Source: Sphingomonadales bacterium (GTDB lineage: Bacteria; Pseudomonadota; Alphaproteobacteria; Sphingomonadales; Sphingomonadaceae). From it: a stretch of 64,000 nt of DNA. Shown here one piece after another: positions 1 to 10,443 of the stretch; the stretch's first letter is position 1, and each line of letters begins with the position of its first letter. The notes beneath the pieces are model-generated. The model worked only from the letters and a program-made list of their open reading frames with translations. It was not told the DNA's origin and ran no database searches. The DNA lies in assembly GCA_012032285.1 (NCBI GenBank), contig JAAURJ010000007.1, forward strand, positions 1 to 64,000, read 5' to 3'. Both the position numbers and the translations under genes were made by a program.

Positions 1-702
1 ATGGCGGGCCATATACGCTGCCCGCGGGGCATGGCGGTCGAACGGCTTGACGGTTATGAGGAAGGGGCATGGTGGGTGCAGGATCTGGCCGCTAGCCTTC
101 CCGTGCGGATATTGGGTTCGGGCGAAGGGCGCAGTGCGCTCGACCTGTGTGCCGCGCCCGGCGGCAAAACGATGCAATTGGCCGCTGCCCGGTGGCAGGT
201 GACTGCGGTGGATATGTCGGCACGGCGGATGGAGCGGCTAGAGCGCAATCTGCAACGGTCAAAGCTGGAGGCAAGCTGTGTGAAAGCCGACATCATGGCA
301 TGGGACAATAGCACCCAATATGATGCAATCCTGCTCGATGCGCCGTGCAGCGCAACCGGCACCATGCGGCGCCATCCCGATGTGCTGCACCGGATCGGAA
401 TGCGTCAGATTAACGAACTGGCCGCTTTACAAAGCGCGATGCTCGACCGCGCAGCAGGCTGGCTGAAACCCGGCGGCTTGCTGGTATATGCCACCTGTTC
501 CCTAGAACCGCATGAGGGCGAGGCGCAGGTGCAGGCCTGTTTGGAGCGCAATTCGCGCCTTTCGCTTGACCCGGTGCGCAGCGACGAACTTCCCGTCGGT
601 ATAGCGCCGGATGAAAGCGGCTGCATCCGCACCTTGCCGCCCATGCTGGCAGAGCAGGGCGGGCTGGACGGATTTTTTATCGCCCGGTTCAAAATGGGTT
701 GA
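1..702 (+). CDS. rsmB: 16S rRNA (cytosine-C5) methyltransferase RsmB, C-terminal part (5' end outside window)
   Basis: SAM-dependent methyltransferase that modifies a cytosine in 16S rRNA (C967 in E. coli). The visible 233 residues are the catalytic domain: SAM motif LCAAPGGKT at about 49-57, motif IV DAPCSATG with Cys116, and motif VI YATCSLEP with the catalytic Cys166. The pair of Cys residues is the hallmark of the RsmB/NOP2 family. RsmB is normally above 400 residues with an N-terminal NusB-like domain, which must lie to the left of base 1, so the ATG at base 1 is probably internal. It is followed at 74 bp by rpe. Confidence 0.9.
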   Translation: MAGHIRCPRGMAVERLDGYEEGAWWVQDLAASLPVRILGSGEGRSALDLCAAPGGKTMQLAAARWQVTAVDMSARRMERLERNLQRSKLEASCVKADIMAWDNSTQYDAILLDAPCSATGTMRRHPDVLHRIGMRQINELAALQSAMLDRAAGWLKPGGLLVYATCSLEPHEGEAQVQACLERNSRLSLDPVRSDELPVGIAPDESGCIRTLPPMLAEQGGLDGFFIARFKMG

Positions 703-775
703 TTTTTCCCCGACTTTCCACAGATTTTTCCCCTAACCGCTTGTTGCAAAAGCACCGCTTCGCTATGACAAAGCC

Positions 776-1438
776 ATGAGCGCTCCTGTGAAAATAGCCC
801 CATCCATCCTGTCCGCCGACTTCGCCAAATTGGGCGAGGAGATACGCGCCATTGATGCTGCGGGGTGCGACTGGATTCATGTTGATGTCATGGATGGCCA
901 TTTCGTGCCCAATATTACGATTGGCCCGGCGGTCGTCAAAGCGCTCCGTCCGCATAGCGATAAACCCTTTGATGTTCATTTGATGATTTCTCCAGTCGAT
1001 GCCTATTTGGAGGCATTTGCCGATGCCGGAGCGGATATCATCACCATCCATCCGGAGGCCGGCCCGCACAGCCACCGCACGATACAGGCGATTAAGGCAC
1101 TGGGTAAAAAAGCCGGTGTGGTCCTTAATCCTGCAACCCCTGCTAAAATGCTCGACTATTTGATCGACGAGGTGGATTTGGTTCTGGTGATGAGCGTCAA
1201 TCCGGGCTTTGGCGGGCAAAGCTTTATCTCCAGCCAGCTGCGCAAGATAGAGGCGATCCGAAAGATGATCGATCAAACGGGCCGCGACATCCATTTGGAG
1301 GTAGACGGCGGCATTACAATGGACACCGCGCCGCTGGCTATTTCTGCGGGTGCCGATGTGCTGGTCGCGGGTACGGCAAGCTTTACCGGTGGCCCCGGCC
1401 AATATGCCGCCAATATCAAAGCCCTGAGGGGTGAATGA
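776..1438 (+). CDS. rpe: Ribulose-phosphate 3-epimerase
   Basis: Interconverts ribulose-5-phosphate and xylulose-5-phosphate in the pentose phosphate pathway. The 220 residues match the family length. Visible motifs are the metal-binding [12 protein letters not shown] near residues 35-46, VHLMI near 67, [13 protein letters not shown], and the C-terminal EVDGG and ADVLVAGT segments of the TIM barrel phosphate site. The ATG at 776 gives the usual short start [12 protein letters not shown]. The stop overlaps the start of the next gene by four bases, pointing to translational coupling. Confidence 0.96.
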   Translation: MSAPVKIAPSILSADFAKLGEEIRAIDAAGCDWIHVDVMDGHFVPNITIGPAVVKALRPHSDKPFDVHLMISPVDAYLEAFADAGADIITIHPEAGPHSHRTIQAIKALGKKAGVVLNPATPAKMLDYLIDEVDLVLVMSVNPGFGGQSFISSQLRKIEAIRKMIDQTGRDIHLEVDGGITMDTAPLAISAGADVLVAGTASFTGGPGQYAANIKALRGE

Positions 1439-3186
1439 ACGCGCAAACGGATATTCGTGACAATAAAAGCCCGATAGATGGTGGAGATGCGTTTGGAGGC
1501 AAAGCCTTGATCGTTCGGCAAACAGGTCACAGCCAAACGCTGGCCGAAAAGGTAACGCGCGCTTTTTATATGCTGACATGGCGCACGCCGCTGCATAATA
1601 TGCGCCTGACCGGCAAATTGCCATTGCGGCTTTTGGCGGTGCCGACCGACCCCCTGCCCGCCCATGTGCCACGCGGACAGGCCGTGCGTATGGGCAAATT
1701 CCGTTTTCACGGGTTGGAACAATCCATTCCGCATATTGATTATGACAAGCTGCCCCTGCCGCCTGCTATGACCGATTATATCCACCGCTTCGAATGGTTG
1801 CGCGATTTGGCCGCTGCCACCAACCGCGCCGACGGAGCGCCCATTGCGGCTGCCATTACCGAAGGCTGGATTGCGGGCAATAGCAAGAAGATAAGGCCGC
1901 CCGCATGGCGCGTGGACAATTGCGCATGGCGTTTGCTCAATATGGCCGCTTGGGCACCGTTGATCCTGTCGAGCAGCGATCCTGTCTACCGCTCTTCGGT
2001 CCTTAACCATATCGCCCGTAATGCTCGGCATCTGGACCGCAGCGCCCCGCGCGGAGAAAATCTCTATGCGCGGCTGACAGGATGGGCGGGGGTGGTGGCC
2101 GCATCCTTGCTGCTTCCCGAAGGCAAGGCGCGGCGTATTGTTGGTGAAGCAGGTCTGTCGGATGCCATCGACCATTGCGTGTTTGATGACGGCGGTGTTG
2201 TCTCCCGCTCTCCGCTGCAATTGATGGAATTGATCGGCCTGCTCAGCCTGCTGCGACAATGTTATTTGTCTTGTGAGGAAAATATTCCCGATTTCCTGTC
2301 GGCGGCGCTCGGCCGGGCGGTGCCCGCTTTGCTTGGCCTCACGCATAGCGATGGCGGGCTTGGCGCGTGGCAGGGTTCAGCCCAAATCGGTGCGGATGAG
2401 ATTGAGGCTCTGGTTGCTGCATCTGCGGTTCGGGCCCGTCCGCAGCGCCAAGCGCTCGATTGGGGCTACCAACGCATTTCGGCGGGTAATGCCGTGCTGC
2501 TGCTCGATGCAGGACCGCCGCCGCTCGCCAAACAATCGGCGGCGGGCTGCGCATCGACGCTTGCTTTTGAATTGTCCCACGGGACGCAGCGGATCATCGT
2601 CAATTGCGGCGGATCGGCGCTGGTGGGGGCAAATATTCCGGCAGCACTAGCAAGAGGCCTTCGCACCACAGCAGCGCACAGCACGCTGTGCATTGACGAT
2701 AGCAATTCGACTGCCATCTTGGCTGGCGGACAGCTTGGCAAGGGCGTAACCGAAGTCGGCCTTGACCGGCGCGACATTGACAAGGCCACCCGAATAGAGG
2801 CCAGCCATGACGGCTATGCCCGCGCTTATGGTTTCATTCACAGCCGCACGCTGATCCTGCGCAGCGACGGGCTGGAACTGCGCGGTGAAGATACGCTGCT
2901 GCCCCATGGCCGCTATAAGCCAAAGGATAATGTGCCTGTCCATGTGCGTTTCCATCTGGGCGCGGGCATTGAACTGGCACAGGGCGGCAACCGTCAGGCA
3001 ATGACATTGCGCCTGCACGATGGCACAAGCTGGCTTTTCGTGGCGGGCAGCGGGACTTTGGAAGTGGACGAAAGCATATGGGTTGACGGCAATGGCCGCC
3101 CCTACCCCAGTCAGCAGTTGGTTATTGCCAATAATGTCGGTAAGGGCGGCGCCTCCATCGGCTGGCAATTTAAATTTTTAGGATAA
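1435..3186 (+). CDS. Heparinase II/III-like protein
   Basis: 583-residue protein of the heparinase II/III family (alginate-lyase-like alpha/alpha toroid followed by a C-terminal beta-sandwich). N-terminal half is helical with many Trp, Arg and Leu (for example [17 protein letters not shown] near 160). The C-terminal part carries the typical [18 protein letters not shown] and GRYKP segments. No signal peptide is visible. A member of this family between rpe and purH is a recurring alphaproteobacterial arrangement, and the start overlaps rpe by four bases (ATGA). The true substrate is unknown; a role in polysaccharide turnover is inference from the family. Confidence 0.85.
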   Translation: MNAQTDIRDNKSPIDGGDAFGGKALIVRQTGHSQTLAEKVTRAFYMLTWRTPLHNMRLTGKLPLRLLAVPTDPLPAHVPRGQAVRMGKFRFHGLEQSIPHIDYDKLPLPPAMTDYIHRFEWLRDLAAATNRADGAPIAAAITEGWIAGNSKKIRPPAWRVDNCAWRLLNMAAWAPLILSSSDPVYRSSVLNHIARNARHLDRSAPRGENLYARLTGWAGVVAASLLLPEGKARRIVGEAGLSDAIDHCVFDDGGVVSRSPLQLMELIGLLSLLRQCYLSCEENIPDFLSAALGRAVPALLGLTHSDGGLGAWQGSAQIGADEIEALVAASAVRARPQRQALDWGYQRISAGNAVLLLDAGPPPLAKQSAAGCASTLAFELSHGTQRIIVNCGGSALVGANIPAALARGLRTTAAHSTLCIDDSNSTAILAGGQLGKGVTEVGLDRRDIDKATRIEASHDGYARAYGFIHSRTLILRSDGLELRGEDTLLPHGRYKPKDNVPVHVRFHLGAGIELAQGGNRQAMTLRLHDGTSWLFVAGSGTLEVDESIWVDGNGRPYPSQQLVIANNVGKGGASIGWQFKFLG

Positions 3187-3189
3187 AGT

Positions 3190-4779
3190 ATGACAGATAT
3201 TATCATCAAACGCGCTTTGTTATCGGTATCGGACAAGGCCGGGCTGGTCGAATTGGGCCATGCGCTTGCCGCCCGCCATGTCGAGCTTGTCTCCACCGGC
3301 GGCACGGCCAAGACGCTGCGCGAGGCCGGTTTGACGGTAAAGGATATATCGGAGCTGACCGGCTTTCCCGAAATGATGGACGGCCGCGTTAAAACATTGC
3401 ACCCCAAAGTGCATGGCGGCTTGCTCGCGGTGCGTGACAATGCCGAACACGCCGCATCGATGCAGGACCATGGCATCGGCGCAATCGACTTGGTTGTCGT
3501 CAATCTCTATCCCTTTGCCGCGACCGTAGCCAAGGGCGCGGACCGCGACGAGATTATCGAAAATATCGACATTGGCGGCCCAAGCATGGTGCGCAGCGCC
3601 GCGAAAAACCATTACTATGTCTCCATCATCACCGACCCTGCCGATTATGATATACTGATCGCGGAGATGGAGGAAACGGACGGCGCAACCACATTGCCGT
3701 TTCGCCGGGCGATGGCGGCAAAGGCCTATGCCGCAACCGCCGCTTATGACAGTATGATCGCCAGCTGGTTCGCCTTTGCCGATCAGGGCGAACAATTCCC
3801 CGAAAGCCTGACCTTTGGCGGAAAACTTGCCGGAACGCTGCGCTATGGCGAAAATCCGCATCAACAGGCGGCTTTTTACACCCCGCATTTTGGCGGCGTG
3901 CGCGGCATTGGTCAGGCCGAACAGGTGCAGGGTAAAGAGCTGAGCTATAATAATTATAATGACGCCGATGCCGCGCTGGAACTGGTTAGCGAATTTGCAG
4001 GCGGCCCGCCCACTGTTGTCATTGTCAAGCACGCCAACCCGTGCGGCGTGGCGAGCGGAGAGACATTGATCGAAGCCTATCGTGCGGCGCTGGAATGCGA
4101 CAGCGTTTCGGCCTTTGGCGGAATTGTCGCGGTCAACCGCCCGCTCGACGGCCCGACAGCCGAAGCGATGACCGAGATATTCACCGAAGTCGTCGCGGCC
4201 CCCGCCGCCGATGATGCGGCCCGCGCGGTATTCGCCAAAAAGAAAAATCTCCGCCTGCTCATCACCGGCGAGTTACCCGATGCAGGGCGGCCCGGCATGA
4301 TGATAAAGAATATTGCGGGCGGGTATCTGCTGCAAAGCCGCGACAATGGCCATGTTGCCGATGAAGATTTGAAGATCGTGACCAAGCGGGCGCCGACGGC
4401 GCAGGAATTGGCCGATTGCCGCTTTGCTTGGACAATAGCCAAGCACGTCAAATCCAATGCCATTGTTTATGCCAAGGACGGCGCGACAGCAGGCATTGGT
4501 GCAGGCCAGATGAACCGCCGCGACAGCGCAAGAATAGCCGCTATAAAAGCAAAAGAAGCCGCCGAAACCTATGGCTGGGCCGCGGCCAAAACAGTGGGCA
4601 GCGCGGTGGCCTCCGATGCTTTCTTCCCCTTTGCCGACGGCTTGCTCGCCGCCGCCGAAGCAGGTGCTACCGCCGTCATCCAACCGGGCGGATCCATGCG
4701 CGACGACGAAGTGATTGCCGCCGCCGATGAAGCCGGCCTTGCGATGGTCTTCGCCGGAATGCGGCATTTCCGGCATTGA
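3190..4779 (+). CDS. purH: Bifunctional AICAR formyltransferase / IMP cyclohydrolase
   Basis: Catalyses the last two steps of de novo IMP synthesis. 529 residues, the usual length. The N-terminal IMP cyclohydrolase domain (about 1-150) shows [24 protein letters not shown] and [12 protein letters not shown]; the C-terminal transformylase domain shows [22 protein letters not shown] and the closing [12 protein letters not shown]. It starts 3 bp after the heparinase-like gene and its stop codon shares one base with the following ATG (TGATG). Confidence 0.97.
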   Translation: MTDIIIKRALLSVSDKAGLVELGHALAARHVELVSTGGTAKTLREAGLTVKDISELTGFPEMMDGRVKTLHPKVHGGLLAVRDNAEHAASMQDHGIGAIDLVVVNLYPFAATVAKGADRDEIIENIDIGGPSMVRSAAKNHYYVSIITDPADYDILIAEMEETDGATTLPFRRAMAAKAYAATAAYDSMIASWFAFADQGEQFPESLTFGGKLAGTLRYGENPHQQAAFYTPHFGGVRGIGQAEQVQGKELSYNNYNDADAALELVSEFAGGPPTVVIVKHANPCGVASGETLIEAYRAALECDSVSAFGGIVAVNRPLDGPTAEAMTEIFTEVVAAPAADDAARAVFAKKKNLRLLITGELPDAGRPGMMIKNIAGGYLLQSRDNGHVADEDLKIVTKRAPTAQELADCRFAWTIAKHVKSNAIVYAKDGATAGIGAGQMNRRDSARIAAIKAKEAAETYGWAAAKTVGSAVASDAFFPFADGLLAAAEAGATAVIQPGGSMRDDEVIAAADEAGLAMVFAGMRHFRH

Positions 4780-5333
4780 TGCCTTTTCTCTATCTTATCG
4801 TACTCGCCGTCGCAGTCGCCGCAATTTGCGCCGCTTTAGCAGGCGTTGTGATTAGTATTATCAAAATACGCCGCACGCAAAAACCTTATCCACTGCGGCT
4901 TTGGATTCCGGCAATAGTTGGTGTTTTGCCGTTACTGTTTGTGGCCGGTTTGATCTTTGGTCCATCGATGCTTCAACAAACACGTTCACCATCCGACCAT
5001 TTCGAGCGTGTTTTTAGCGTTGCGCCTGCCGAAGAAATCCGGAAATTAAAAAGCGAAGCTGTTCTGGGATTGGATTCCGGGTTGATATTTCTTGCCTATA
5101 ATCATTCTGATCAAGCTTGGGCTACAACAATAAGATTGGCAGGAAATCCAATAGAGGCACCAAATTCGGCTTTTGTAGAGTCATTTACAGGTGGTGATGC
5201 CCCCGGTTGGTGGAAACCGGGGTTTAACCGCAAATGCCAGCGTCTTGAAACCAGAAACTTCAATGGCTGGGATGACATTGCGGTTATCAATTGCAAAAAC
5301 AGGATTTATGTTCTGGCCGGTAGCATAGATTAG
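4779..5333 (+). CDS. Small membrane-anchored protein of unknown function
   Basis: 184 residues. Two hydrophobic segments lie at about 2-27 and 41-65, separated by a short basic loop ([11 protein letters not shown]), followed by a soluble domain of about 115 residues with two Cys (CQRL, NCKN). Not recognised as a known family. The ATG at 4779 overlaps the purH stop by one base; a TTG three bases earlier is also possible. It ends shortly before the convergent helicase gene. Base composition is somewhat AT-richer to the eye than purH. Confidence 0.7.
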   Translation: MPFLYLIVLAVAVAAICAALAGVVISIIKIRRTQKPYPLRLWIPAIVGVLPLLFVAGLIFGPSMLQQTRSPSDHFERVFSVAPAEEIRKLKSEAVLGLDSGLIFLAYNHSDQAWATTIRLAGNPIEAPNSAFVESFTGGDAPGWWKPGFNRKCQRLETRNFNGWDDIAVINCKNRIYVLAGSID

Positions 5334-5365
5334 CAAAAAATGTCACCGCGCCGGTTTTTTTGATT

Positions 5366-6918
5366 TTAACCCGTTCTTTGTCTTTGGCCGCGATGGCCTC
5401 CGCCCTGGCCAACTCGATTGCGGTTTTGTCCGCCTCTGCCGCCGCCTTTTTTCGTGGCATAATTGCGCTCACCACTCTTACTTTCGCCCCTGCCTTCGCC
5501 GTTGCGACCCTCGGCTGACTTGCGAGCTTCGTGGCCACGCTCAGCGGTAGGGCGGCGGTCGTGCTTCAGGCTTTCGCCGCCATCGCTTTTCGGCCCGGCA
5601 AAAGGCTGCCAGCCACCTTGTGGAGGGCGGCTTTGTGCGCGGGTGTCCCCATTGCGCCCACGCCCGCCATTGGCAGGTGACTTGCGGCGGTTTTGCCCGG
5701 CCGGCTTGGACCGCTGCGGCCGTCCTCGCGCTTCATTTCATTATTTGATTTTTTCGCAGGTGGCGGCAAATTGGCAACCGCCTCGCGGAACCCTTCGGGC
5801 AGTTTCAATATTTGCGGCTTGACCCGTGTTGTGCGTTCAATATCGCGCAAATAAGCGCGTTCATCGTCGGCAACAAAGCTCATCGCCACGCCTTCTGCGC
5901 CCGCCCTTGCTGTCCGGCCAATGCGGTGGACATATTGTTCGGGCACATTGGGCAGCTCAAAATTGAACACATGGGATACACCGGGCACATCAATCCCGCG
6001 TGCCGCAATATCCGTCGCCACCAATATCTTTATCCGCCCGGCACGGAATTGCTCAAGCGCGTTGGTCCGTTGCCCCTGTGATTTATTGCCGTGGATGGCC
6101 GCCGCTTCAATCCCTGCGCCTTTCAAACCGCGCACAACCCGGTCCGCGCCATGTTTTGTGCGGGTAAAGACCAAGGCCCGGTCAATATCCTCACTCTTCA
6201 GCCGCAGTGTCAGCAGCGTCTGTTTTTCGCGCTGTTCGACGAATGTGGCATATTGCATCACCCGTTCCGCCGTCGTCGATTGCGGGGCAACCGATACGCG
6301 CACCGGATTATCCAAGAATTTATTGCCCAGCTCGGCTATGGTTTTGGGCATGGTCGCCGAGAAGAAAAGACTTTGGCGCTTTTTGGGCAGCAGCCGGTCA
6401 ATCTGTTTCAGCGCATGGATAAAGCCCATGTCCATCATCTGATCCGCTTCATCCAGCACAAAGATTTCGACATCTTTCAGGGTCAACGCCCGCTGTTCAA
6501 TCAAGTCAATCAAACGCCCCGGCGTTGCGACCAATATATCGACGCCGCCCTCCAGTTTCTTTTTCTGCGTAAAAATAGGTACGCCGCCAAAGATACATTG
6601 CACCGACAAACCCAAAAACTTGCCATAAGTGCGAAAGCTTTCGGCAATTTGTGCGGCCAGCTCGCGCGTGGGCGAAAGGACCAACATCCGGCAGCTTTTT
6701 GCCTGGCGCGGTTTGGGGCGGGTTGCAAAATGGTGCAGCGATGGCAGCGCAAAAGCCGCCGTTTTACCGGTTCCCGTTTGCGCGATACCGCATAGGTCGC
6801 GGCCTTGCAGCAGGGAGGGGATAGCCTGTTCCTGAATGGGCGTTGGTTTATCATAACCCGCCACGTTCAAAGCTTTCAAAATCGGTCCGGCAAGACCCAG
6901 TTGTTCAAAATAAGACAT
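5366..6918 (-). CDS. rhlE: DEAD-box RNA helicase, RhlE type (tail frameshifted near 5691-5698)
   Basis: ATP-dependent RNA helicase. Start MSYFEQLGL at 6918 begins the Q-motif (TPIQEQAIP); then AQTGTGKT (Walker A), PTRELAAQ, VATPGRL, VLDEADQMMDMGF, FFSATMP, VFTRTKHG, VATDIAARGIDV and HRIGRTARAG, all canonical. In the frame of the core the protein ends at 5566 with a non-typical tail. Adding one base in the run at 5691-5698 gives instead a Gly/Arg/Lys/Gln-rich tail (QNRRKSPANGGRGRNGD ... GGGRGGQNRNRVGQGG) ending at 5366, as expected for RhlE. A longer upstream extension to 7071 is open but lacks helicase features. Confidence 0.88.
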
Positions 6919-7311
6919 AATAACTTTCAATAATTTCGGCCCCTCCGCAACCGATGAGAATATCGGCACGGGATAAGGCGGTGGTTGCAAGAAAAGCAAA
7001 AGACAAAAGCCTGTCGCCGTTCCTTGGAAACAACCCCGCGTGATTTGGGAAGCCTCTTTGCTTAGTCGCATCTCGTTCGGTTGACGCTAATCAGCCTTTT
7101 TGACCGATATTCACGCTGTCCAACCTGCGGCGGTTATCCGCTCGCCTAATGCGCTTCAAATCCCCCTATGGCGATATGAGGCAGGAAATGCAAGCTAATT
7201 ATGCTGCAACGCAATAAAGTCTTCGGCAGTGCAGATATTGCCTAAAGCCAGCTTGTCTCCCCCGTAATTTGACCGCATAGTAGGTGCAACATGAATAAGA
7301 GAGGAAGATAA
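6919..7311. other. Intergenic region between divergent helicase and quinone oxidoreductase genes
   Basis: About 390 bp without a convincing gene. It must hold the promoters of both divergent genes. A purine-rich AGAGGAAG lies 5-12 bases before the ATG at 7312 and is a good ribosome binding site. The open extension of the helicase frame up to 7071 encodes a low-complexity Pro/Leu stretch and is not a credible N-terminus. Confidence 0.6.
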
Positions 7312-8307
7312 ATGCGCGCATTGCTATCGAATGAAACGGGTGATCCCGGCACCTTGACCATGGGAGAATTACCAGACCCCGTGGCCGGCAAAGGTCAAAT
7401 TGTGATCGCGGTCAAAGCCTGTTCGATAAACTATCCCGATGTCCTGATCATACAGGATTTATATCAATTCAAACCGCCCCGGCCCTTTGCACCGGGCGGC
7501 GAAGCGGCGGGTATAGTCGAAGCGGTGGGTGAAGGGGTGACCGGCTTTGCCGTGGGCGACCGGGTGATTGCGCTTTGCGGCAATGGCGGCCTTGCGGAAA
7601 AAGTCGCGGTGGCAGCGCTTAACACGTTCAAAATGCCGGATAATATGGATTTCGCAGATGGCGCGTCGCTGCTTATGACCTATGGCACGTCGATCCACGC
7701 TTATAAGCAGCGCGGCCAGATTAAGGCGGGCGACACTGTGCTGGTGCTGGGCGGTGCAGGTGGTATCGGGATTAGCGCGATTGAGCTGGCCAAGGCTTAT
7801 GGCGCCCGCGTGGTTGCCGGCGTATCAAGCGAAGCAAAGGCAGACATTGCCCGTGCGGCGGGCGCGGACGCGGTTGTTGTCTACCCCTATCAACCATTGG
7901 ATAAAGACGCCTCCAAAGCGCTGGCAGCAGCGTTTAAAACCGCAGCGGGCGGCGATGGGTTTCAAATCATTTATGATACAGTCGGCGGCGATTATTCCGA
8001 ACCTGCGCTGCGTTCGATTGCATGGGAAGGAAAATTTCTGGTCGTCGGTTTTCCAGCCGGTATTGCAAAATTGCCGCTTAACCTGACGCTTTTAAAAAGC
8101 TGCGATGTTTGCGGCGTTTTCTGGGGCGCATTTGCCGCCCGCGATCCGCAAGCCAACCATGCCAATATCGCAGAATTATTTGACCTTTATGAATCGGGAA
8201 AGATCAAGCCGCGAATTTCGGCGACATTCCCGCTGGAAAATGGCGGAGATGCGATCCAGTTGTTGATGGACAGAAAGGCAACGGGCAAGGTTGTTGTGAC
8301 CCTATAA
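7312..8307 (+). CDS. NADPH:quinone oxidoreductase family protein (zinc-free MDR)
   Basis: 331 residues, medium-chain dehydrogenase/reductase fold. N-terminal GroES-like domain with NYPDVLIIQDLYQ and FAPGGEAAGIVEAVG; Rossmann nucleotide motif VLGGAGGIGISAIELA near 145-160; closing KPRISATFPLE and ATGKVVV. The catalytic and structural zinc-binding Cys clusters of alcohol dehydrogenases are absent, which supports the quinone reductase branch. Likely cytosolic NAD(P)H-dependent reduction of quinones or enones; the exact substrate cannot be told. Confidence 0.88.
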   Translation: MRALLSNETGDPGTLTMGELPDPVAGKGQIVIAVKACSINYPDVLIIQDLYQFKPPRPFAPGGEAAGIVEAVGEGVTGFAVGDRVIALCGNGGLAEKVAVAALNTFKMPDNMDFADGASLLMTYGTSIHAYKQRGQIKAGDTVLVLGGAGGIGISAIELAKAYGARVVAGVSSEAKADIARAAGADAVVVYPYQPLDKDASKALAAAFKTAAGGDGFQIIYDTVGGDYSEPALRSIAWEGKFLVVGFPAGIAKLPLNLTLLKSCDVCGVFWGAFAARDPQANHANIAELFDLYESGKIKPRISATFPLENGGDAIQLLMDRKATGKVVVTL

Positions 8308-8412
8308 GCATAGGCTCCTCGCTGTGCCGAATTTTATCCGTCTGCGCCTTGTGTTATAGACGGCGGCGCATTAGGTAGCTCGGGAATAATAGCATATATG
8401 CAAGGACAGATT

Positions 8413-8736
8413 ATGACCACTTTTGACGACCGCGAAAACGCATTTGAAAATAAATTCGCCCATGATCAGGAATTGCAGTTCAAGGTTACCGCCCGCCGCA
8501 ACAAGCTGATCGGTTTGTGGGCAGCGGAGAAGATGAATCTGACACAGGAGGAGGCTAATAGCTATGCAGTCTCCGTTGTGCAGGCCGATTTTGAAGAAGC
8601 CGGCGATGAAGATGTGATCCGCAAATTGCTGGGCGATTTAACCTCTGCGGGCGTCGATATTGATGATGCCGCAATCCGCGCTGCGCTTGATGAACATATG
8701 GCCGCCGCTCGGCGCCAGTTTATCGAAGGCGTATAA
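8413..8736 (+). CDS. DUF1476 family protein (alphaproteobacterial ATPase inhibitor, zeta-like)
   Basis: 107 residues: FDDRENAFENKFAHD, LQFKVTARRNKLIGLWAAE and an acidic C-terminal half. This is the DUF1476 family, characterised in Paracoccus as the F1-ATPase zeta subunit that blocks ATP hydrolysis. I chose the ATG at 8413, which gives the conserved N-terminus, over the ATG at 8398. It stands upstream of bolA and grxD in the same direction with short gaps. Confidence 0.85.
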   Translation: MTTFDDRENAFENKFAHDQELQFKVTARRNKLIGLWAAEKMNLTQEEANSYAVSVVQADFEEAGDEDVIRKLLGDLTSAGVDIDDAAIRAALDEHMAAARRQFIEGV

Positions 8737-8746
8737 GGTCCGTCTT

Positions 8747-8980
8747 ATGCCGATGGCTGCCAAAGACATAGAATGCTTGATCACCGCCGCCATGCCCGGC
8801 GCGTCTGTTGAAATAAAGGATCTTGCGGGCGATGGTGATCATTATGCCGCCCATGTGATATGGGACGGATTTTCAAGCATGAACCGCCTTGCCCGCACCC
8901 GTGCCGTTTATGCCGCATTGGACGGCAAAATGGGCGGCGAGCTTCACGCATTGCAGCTGACCACCGCTGTCCCCGAATAA
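8747..8980 (+). CDS. BolA family protein
   Basis: 77 residues. Short BolA/IbaG domain with IECLITAAMPGASVEIKDLAGDGDHY, HVIWDGFSSMNRLARTR and the C-terminal ELHALQLTT. The conserved His that helps bind a Fe-S cluster with monothiol glutaredoxins is present in the LHAL segment. The ATG at 8747 is 10 bp after the previous stop; a second ATG at 8753 is possible. Immediately followed by grxD, so the BolA-Grx pair is encoded together. Confidence 0.9.
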   Translation: MPMAAKDIECLITAAMPGASVEIKDLAGDGDHYAAHVIWDGFSSMNRLARTRAVYAALDGKMGGELHALQLTTAVPE

Positions 8981-8991
8981 AGGAAATACCT

Positions 8992-9327
8992 ATGACTAAT
9001 CCCGCCCATGATAAAATTGATACGATTGTTAAAAGCAATGATGTCGTCCTGTTTATGAAAGGCACGCCGCTTTTCCCGCAATGCGGATTTTCATCGCGAG
9101 CGATCGCTATCCTCGATCATCTTGGCCTGAAATATGAAAGCGTCGATGTTCTTCAGGATATGGAAATCCGCCAAGCGATAAAGGACTATAGCGACTGGCC
9201 CACCATCCCGCAGCTTTATGTAAAAGGCGAATTTCTGGGCGGCAGCGACATTATGATGGAGATGTATGAGGCTGGGGAACTGCAAGAGCTTGCCACTGAA
9301 AAAGGACTTGCCAAGGCCGAAGGATGA
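8992..9327 (+). CDS. grxD: Monothiol glutaredoxin, Grx4 family
   Basis: 111 residues with the CGFS active site at 31-34, the GSH-binding WPTIPQLYVKGEFLGGSD segment and an N-terminal KIDTIVKSNDVVLFMKGTP. Such proteins bind a bridged 2Fe-2S cluster and deliver it to targets, often as a heterodimer with BolA, whose gene ends 11 bp upstream. A purine-rich AGGAAA precedes the ATG. The SUF operon follows about 1.1 kb downstream, so Fe-S functions are grouped here. Confidence 0.95.
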   Translation: MTNPAHDKIDTIVKSNDVVLFMKGTPLFPQCGFSSRAIAILDHLGLKYESVDVLQDMEIRQAIKDYSDWPTIPQLYVKGEFLGGSDIMMEMYEAGELQELATEKGLAKAEG

Positions 9328-9445
9328 TAGTGCAATTCTGTTATCGGGAGATTTGCAATCCGAGGCTTGCCCTATCGCGTCTAGTTCCATAGGCTATTGC
9401 GATGGAATTAATTGCCTATTTTCATAAACAGGCCGTGCGCAAAAA

Positions 9446-10360
9446 ATGAACCACACAGCATTTGATGAAATCTGGATGGATCGCAGCGCAGTTTTGAGCG
9501 CTCCTGATAGTTATACGCTTGATTTTATCGAACCGCCGCCTTCGCTTTCATCTTATGTAACAACCTTTTTCAAATTTCGTTCTGACAAGGAATGGATTAA
9601 GGATGTGCAGCCTGCCAATACCGGACATATGATGGTGTTCTTGTCCGGCGAAGGGGAGGCTCGTTTTGCCAGTGGCCGGGTTGATGTGCGGCAGCCGGTA
9701 TCAATGATCGGCCCTACCAATGCAGCAATGCAATATGTGGTAAATGGCCCGCTGATCGTTTTGGGATGCGGTTTCACCCCCATTGGCTGGCGGGCGATAA
9801 CCGGCCTTTCCGCGATGGACAGTGCGGACTGTTTCGCCGACAGCAACGCAATTTATGGCGGCGCACAAAACAGTTTTTTTGCCGATCTGATGCATATCGA
9901 AAAAAGCAAAACGGGCGCCGACCAATATCGTGCCATGACGGACAAGGCGGAGCAATTCCTGCTTTCCCGTTTGCAACCGGTTCAGCCGCGTCACATTGAG
10001 ATTATCTCGGTTACCAATGCCTGGCTCGATGCAACGCTTACGCCTGATATTGAGGATCTTTATGCCCAGCTGCCGGTCGCCCGGCGTCAGGCGCAGCGAG
10101 TGATTGGTGATTATTTTGGCTGCGCCCCCAAACAATTGATGCGCAAATATCGTGCGGTCCGCGCCGCCATGTTGCTTAATGACCCTGGTTGCACCGATGA
10201 ACAGGCGGCAAAAGTGCAGGATCTATTCTATGATCAACCGCATATGATCCGCGAAATCCGCCATTTTGCGGGACGCACCCCCTATCGCCTGTCGGGTCAG
10301 GAGGGCACATTGCTGAATATGTGGCTCGACAAGGACAATATCCGCGAGCTTAGGCAATAG
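9446..10360 (+). CDS. AraC-type transcriptional regulator
   Basis: 304 residues. The N-terminal half (SYTLDFIEPPPSLSSYVTTFFKF, GHMMVFLSGEGEARF) resembles the DUF6597 sensor domain of AraC-like regulators; the C-terminal part (about 190-285) has two helix-turn-helix units, ending with YDQPHMIREIRHFAGRTPYRL, the usual second AraC helix pair. Ligand and target are unknown. It sits just upstream of the Fe-S regulator gene, but a terminator-like hairpin separates them. Confidence 0.8.
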   Translation: MNHTAFDEIWMDRSAVLSAPDSYTLDFIEPPPSLSSYVTTFFKFRSDKEWIKDVQPANTGHMMVFLSGEGEARFASGRVDVRQPVSMIGPTNAAMQYVVNGPLIVLGCGFTPIGWRAITGLSAMDSADCFADSNAIYGGAQNSFFADLMHIEKSKTGADQYRAMTDKAEQFLLSRLQPVQPRHIEIISVTNAWLDATLTPDIEDLYAQLPVARRQAQRVIGDYFGCAPKQLMRKYRAVRAAMLLNDPGCTDEQAAKVQDLFYDQPHMIREIRHFAGRTPYRLSGQEGTLLNMWLDKDNIRELRQ

Positions 10361-10374
10361 CCTGCCCCTTGATT

Positions 10375-10396
10375 TTATGGCTTTGCACGGCCATAA
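10375..10396 (+). terminator. Hairpin after the AraC-type gene (weak terminator)
   Basis: Perfect 7-bp inverted repeat TTATGGC / GCCATAA with an 8-base loop, 15 bp after the stop codon of the AraC-type gene. No T-tract follows, so efficient Rho-independent termination is doubtful. Confidence 0.35.
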
Positions 10397-10400
10397 GAGT

Positions 10401-10423
10401 AATCAGACCATTTTAATCTGATT
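10401..10423. promoter_or_regulatory. Inverted repeat, possible operator of the SUF regulator
   Basis: Perfect 7-bp arms AATCAGA and TCTGATT separated by 9 bases, ending 20 bp before the ATG of the Rrf2 gene. Size and position fit an autoregulatory operator, but the sequence does not obviously match the E. coli IscR consensus; this is inference. Confidence 0.4.
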
Positions 10424-10443
10424 TAGATTCGCCGGAGCATCCT

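Noticed and set aside
689-1672. 327-codon frame on the minus strand
   Set aside because: Antisense shadow of rpe and the heparinase-like gene; no domain and no ribosome binding site.
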